In this document: one piece after another, positions 13,710 through 15,086 of the stretch
Position numbering within the stretch: the stretch's first letter is position 1
Layout of the letters: the number at the start of each line of letters is the position of its first letter
From: Bradyrhizobiaceae bacterium
GTDB lineage: Bacteria > Pseudomonadota > Alphaproteobacteria > Rhizobiales > Hyphomicrobiaceae
Direction: 5' to 3'
Length of the DNA stretch: 15,086 nucleotides
Assembly (NCBI GenBank): GCA_947475855.1
Contig: CANJPN010000093.1
Coordinates: 1 to 15,086 of the forward strand
Program-made: the position numbers and the translations under genes
The notes under the pieces: generated by a model
What the model saw: only the letters and a program-made list of their open reading frames with translations
Told to the model about the DNA's origin: nothing
Database searches by the model: none

Positions 13710-14822
13710 TCAGTCTAGCTGAGCGTATGTGCCGTTCTTCCACTCGTAAACCGTATAGGGCGGTAGATCGGGATCGCCCTTCTTGTCGAAGGAGAAGTCG
13801 CCGATCACGGTCTTGAACTTGCCTTTGGCCAGTTCGGCCGAGACGGCCTTGGTATCCTCAGACTTTACGGTGGTGGCTGCCTGTGCCCAAGCTTGGATCG
13901 CAGCGTAGGTGTAGAGCACGTAGCCTTCCGGATCGATGTTCTTAGCCTTGAAGCGGGCGACGACGTCCTTGGCGGCTGGGTTCTTGCGGGGATCGGGCGA
14001 GAACGTCATCAACGTGCCCGAGCCTGCTTGACCAGTTATCTGCCAATAGTCCTGGGTCACCAGCGCATCGCCTCCGATCGGCGTCGTCTTCATCCCTTGC
14101 TCGCGCATCTGACGCACGATGAGGCCTGCTTCGGTGTGATAGCCGCCGAGGAATATGACATCGACGTTCGCTGCCTTCAGCTTCGAGACGAGTGCGCGAA
14201 AATCCTTCTCGCCGCCGGAGTAGGTATCGTAGTTGACTTCCTTCAGGCCGGCCGCGTTCATCGACTTCTGCGTGTCGTCGGCCAAGCCCTTCCCGTAGTT
14301 CGACTTGTCATGGAGGATGGCGACTCGACGGCCTCTGAAGTGCGTGGCGATATATTTGCCGGCGACGCTTCCCTGCTGGTCGTCACGGCCGATGACGCGG
14401 AACACGTTCGGTCCGGGCCGGCTGTCTGTGTACCTTGGATGCGTTGAGGCAGGAGAAATCTGAACGATACCCTCCTCCGCGTAAACTCTCGAGGCGGGGA
14501 TCGACGAGCCTGAGCAAAAGTGGCCCGCGACGAGGCGTACCTTTTGAGCGGCCAGCTTGTTGGCACCGGCAACAGCCTGCTTGGGATCGCAGGCGTCGTC
14601 CTCGATTACGAGGGTGAGCTTCTTGCCATTGACACCGCCGGCGGCATTGAGGTCCGCGACAGCCATTTCGGCACCGTTCTTCAGTTGTCCGCCGAAGGCG
14701 GCGAACTGTCCGGTCATAGGCCCGATCACCGCCACTGGTACCGTCATCGGTCCGGAGGACGGCCTGCTCGCCGTCGCTTGTGTCGCTGCGGCTATTCGTT
14801 CGGCTTCGACTTTTCTCCGCAA
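13710..14822 (-). CDS. Branched-chain amino-acid type ABC substrate-binding protein (LivK-like), 5' end doubtful
   Basis: The binding domain is a complete Peripla_BP_6 / LivJ-K type receptor. It runs from TVPVAVIGPMTGQFAAFGGQ (about residue 27) to the end, with C78 and C103 spaced as the LivJ disulfide, the SPASTHPRYTD segment and a VFRVIGRDDQQG hinge. Such proteins normally bind amino acids in the periplasm for LivHMGF permeases. The N-terminus is abnormal. The only canonical start with the whole domain is a TTG (14820-14822) with no ribosome site, and there is no signal peptide. Upstream of it the same frame encodes a charged coiled coil back to a stop at 14970-14972 and contains no ATG, GTG or TTG. 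The real gene therefore either began further upstream and is now broken, or uses an unusual start. No permease genes are adjacent. It ends at a bidirectional terminator. Confidence 0.75.
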   Translation of the reverse strand: MRRKVEAERIAAATQATASRPSSGPMTVPVAVIGPMTGQFAAFGGQLKNGAEMAVADLNAAGGVNGKKLTLVIEDDACDPKQAVAGANKLAAQKVRLVAGHFCSGSSIPASRVYAEEGIVQISPASTHPRYTDSRPGPNVFRVIGRDDQQGSVAGKYIATHFRGRRVAILHDKSNYGKGLADDTQKSMNAAGLKEVNYDTYSGGEKDFRALVSKLKAANVDVIFLGGYHTEAGLIVRQMREQGMKTTPIGGDALVTQDYWQITGQAGSGTLMTFSPDPRKNPAAKDVVARFKAKNIDPEGYVLYTYAAIQAWAQAATTVKSEDTKAVSAELAKGKFKTVIGDFSFDKKGDPDLPPYTVYEWKNGTYAQLD

Positions 14823-14969
14823 TTGGTCGTCGGATAGCGCTTTGGCTTCAGCTACAGCTTGCTGACGGGCCGCCTCTGCTCGTTGCGCTGCCTCTGCTTT
14901 TGCGGACGCCTCTGCAGCCAGTGCTTCCTGACGTTTACGCGGGGTCCTCGACGGACTGAGTGGGTGCGT
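14823..14969 (-). pseudogene. In-frame coiled-coil segment fused to the binding protein, apparently cut off from its start
   Basis: Reading on the minus strand in the same frame as the binding protein, this stretch encodes RKRQEALAAEASAKAEAA, then more Ala/Glu/Gln/Arg heptad-like sequence up to KALSDDQ. The composition is that of a real coiled coil and continues into KVEAERIAAATQ of the downstream part, so I take it as once-coding. It begins after a TGA (14970-14972) and has no canonical start. Another frame reads SDHSAALNAPTQSVEDP into this point and would join it if one base of the GGGG run at 14941-14944 were removed. Either a frameshift or a nonsense change is possible. The intact parent, perhaps a larger multidomain receptor, would extend beyond the window. 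Confidence 0.5.
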
Positions 14970-15042
14970 TCAGGGCTGCTGAGTGGTCGGAGGGCTGCTT
15001 GATCCTGATGGCAGAGCGATACGCCGACGGGGCGGGCGGCGG

Positions 15043-15085
15043 TCAAGGACGCGCACTTGCGCGCCCCTCGGGGGCTTGTCCTTGA
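15043..15085. repeat. Compact multi-hairpin palindrome at the window edge
   Basis: TCAAGGAC (15043-15050) and GTCCTTGA (15078-15085) are perfect 8-bp inverted arms. Between them lie two further hairpins: GCGC-ACTT-GCGC (15051-15062) and GCCCC-TCG-GGGGC (15063-15075). The whole folds as a three-way junction with only two unpaired bases at the junction. It may be a REP-like intergenic repeat or the edge of a mobile element. There is no T-tract. Confidence 0.7.
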
Positions 15086-15086
15086 G

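Noticed and set aside
14852..15046. 64-codon minus-strand frame near the window end
   Set aside because: Arg/Gln-rich, overlaps the coiled-coil segment in a shifted frame, and lacks recognisable features.
1..15086. Defence island, prophage, toxin-antitoxin pair or biosynthetic cluster
   Set aside because: Genes are single-copy metabolic, transport and envelope functions with their own terminators; no integrase, transposase, paired small genes or modular enzymes are present.

Overview
The window is ordinary high-GC alphaproteobacterial chromosome, most likely from the Bradyrhizobium/Rhodopseudomonas/Afipia group (Nitrobacteraceae). I infer this from the gene content: a SurE and NlpD/DipM-like neighbourhood, a long L,D-transpeptidase, orphan tripartite-tricarboxylate-type receptors, a DUF2161 protein and a type II citrate synthase. 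A full CtrA box (TTAA-N7-TTAA) points the same way. The taxonomic call rests on remembered family features, not on a search. I see no phage, plasmid, insertion sequence, CRISPR array, tRNA or rRNA.

Region 1 (1-4424) is cell-envelope and housekeeping. surE starts at base 1. After a 329-bp gap comes a lipoprotein with two LysM domains and a degenerate LytM/M23 domain, preceded by a CtrA-type site and closed by a strong terminator. Next is a secreted L,D-transpeptidase with an active YkuD domain, an alanine-rich coiled coil and a second, cysteine-less YkuD-like domain, also followed by a strong terminator. The last two genes plausibly act together in septal and polar wall remodelling.

Region 2 (4446-8147) holds single genes: an NMT1/SsuA-like binding protein without a signal peptide, a DUF2161 nuclease-fold protein whose homology begins at a CTG codon, an extradiol-type (VOC) dioxygenase on the minus strand, and an unrecognised secreted protein.

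Region 3 (8266-11881) has two tandem periplasmic tricarboxylate-type receptors (Bug/TctC) with no tctA/tctB nearby. They converge on citrate synthase gltA (minus strand) across a perfect 13-bp bidirectional terminator hairpin.

Region 4 (12181-15086) has a P1-family (DmpA-like) self-processing peptidase on the minus strand, a 67-residue protein on the plus strand, and a branched-chain amino-acid type binding protein on the minus strand, again converging on a bidirectional terminator. The binding protein has no export signal. Its frame continues upstream into a charged coiled coil that has no start codon, so its 5' end looks broken. The window ends in a compact multi-hairpin palindrome.

I found no convincing novel multi-gene system. 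The items most worth a second look are the CtrA box before the inactive LytM protein, the duplicated YkuD architecture, the damaged coiled-coil/binding-protein gene, the CTG start, and two small repeat structures.
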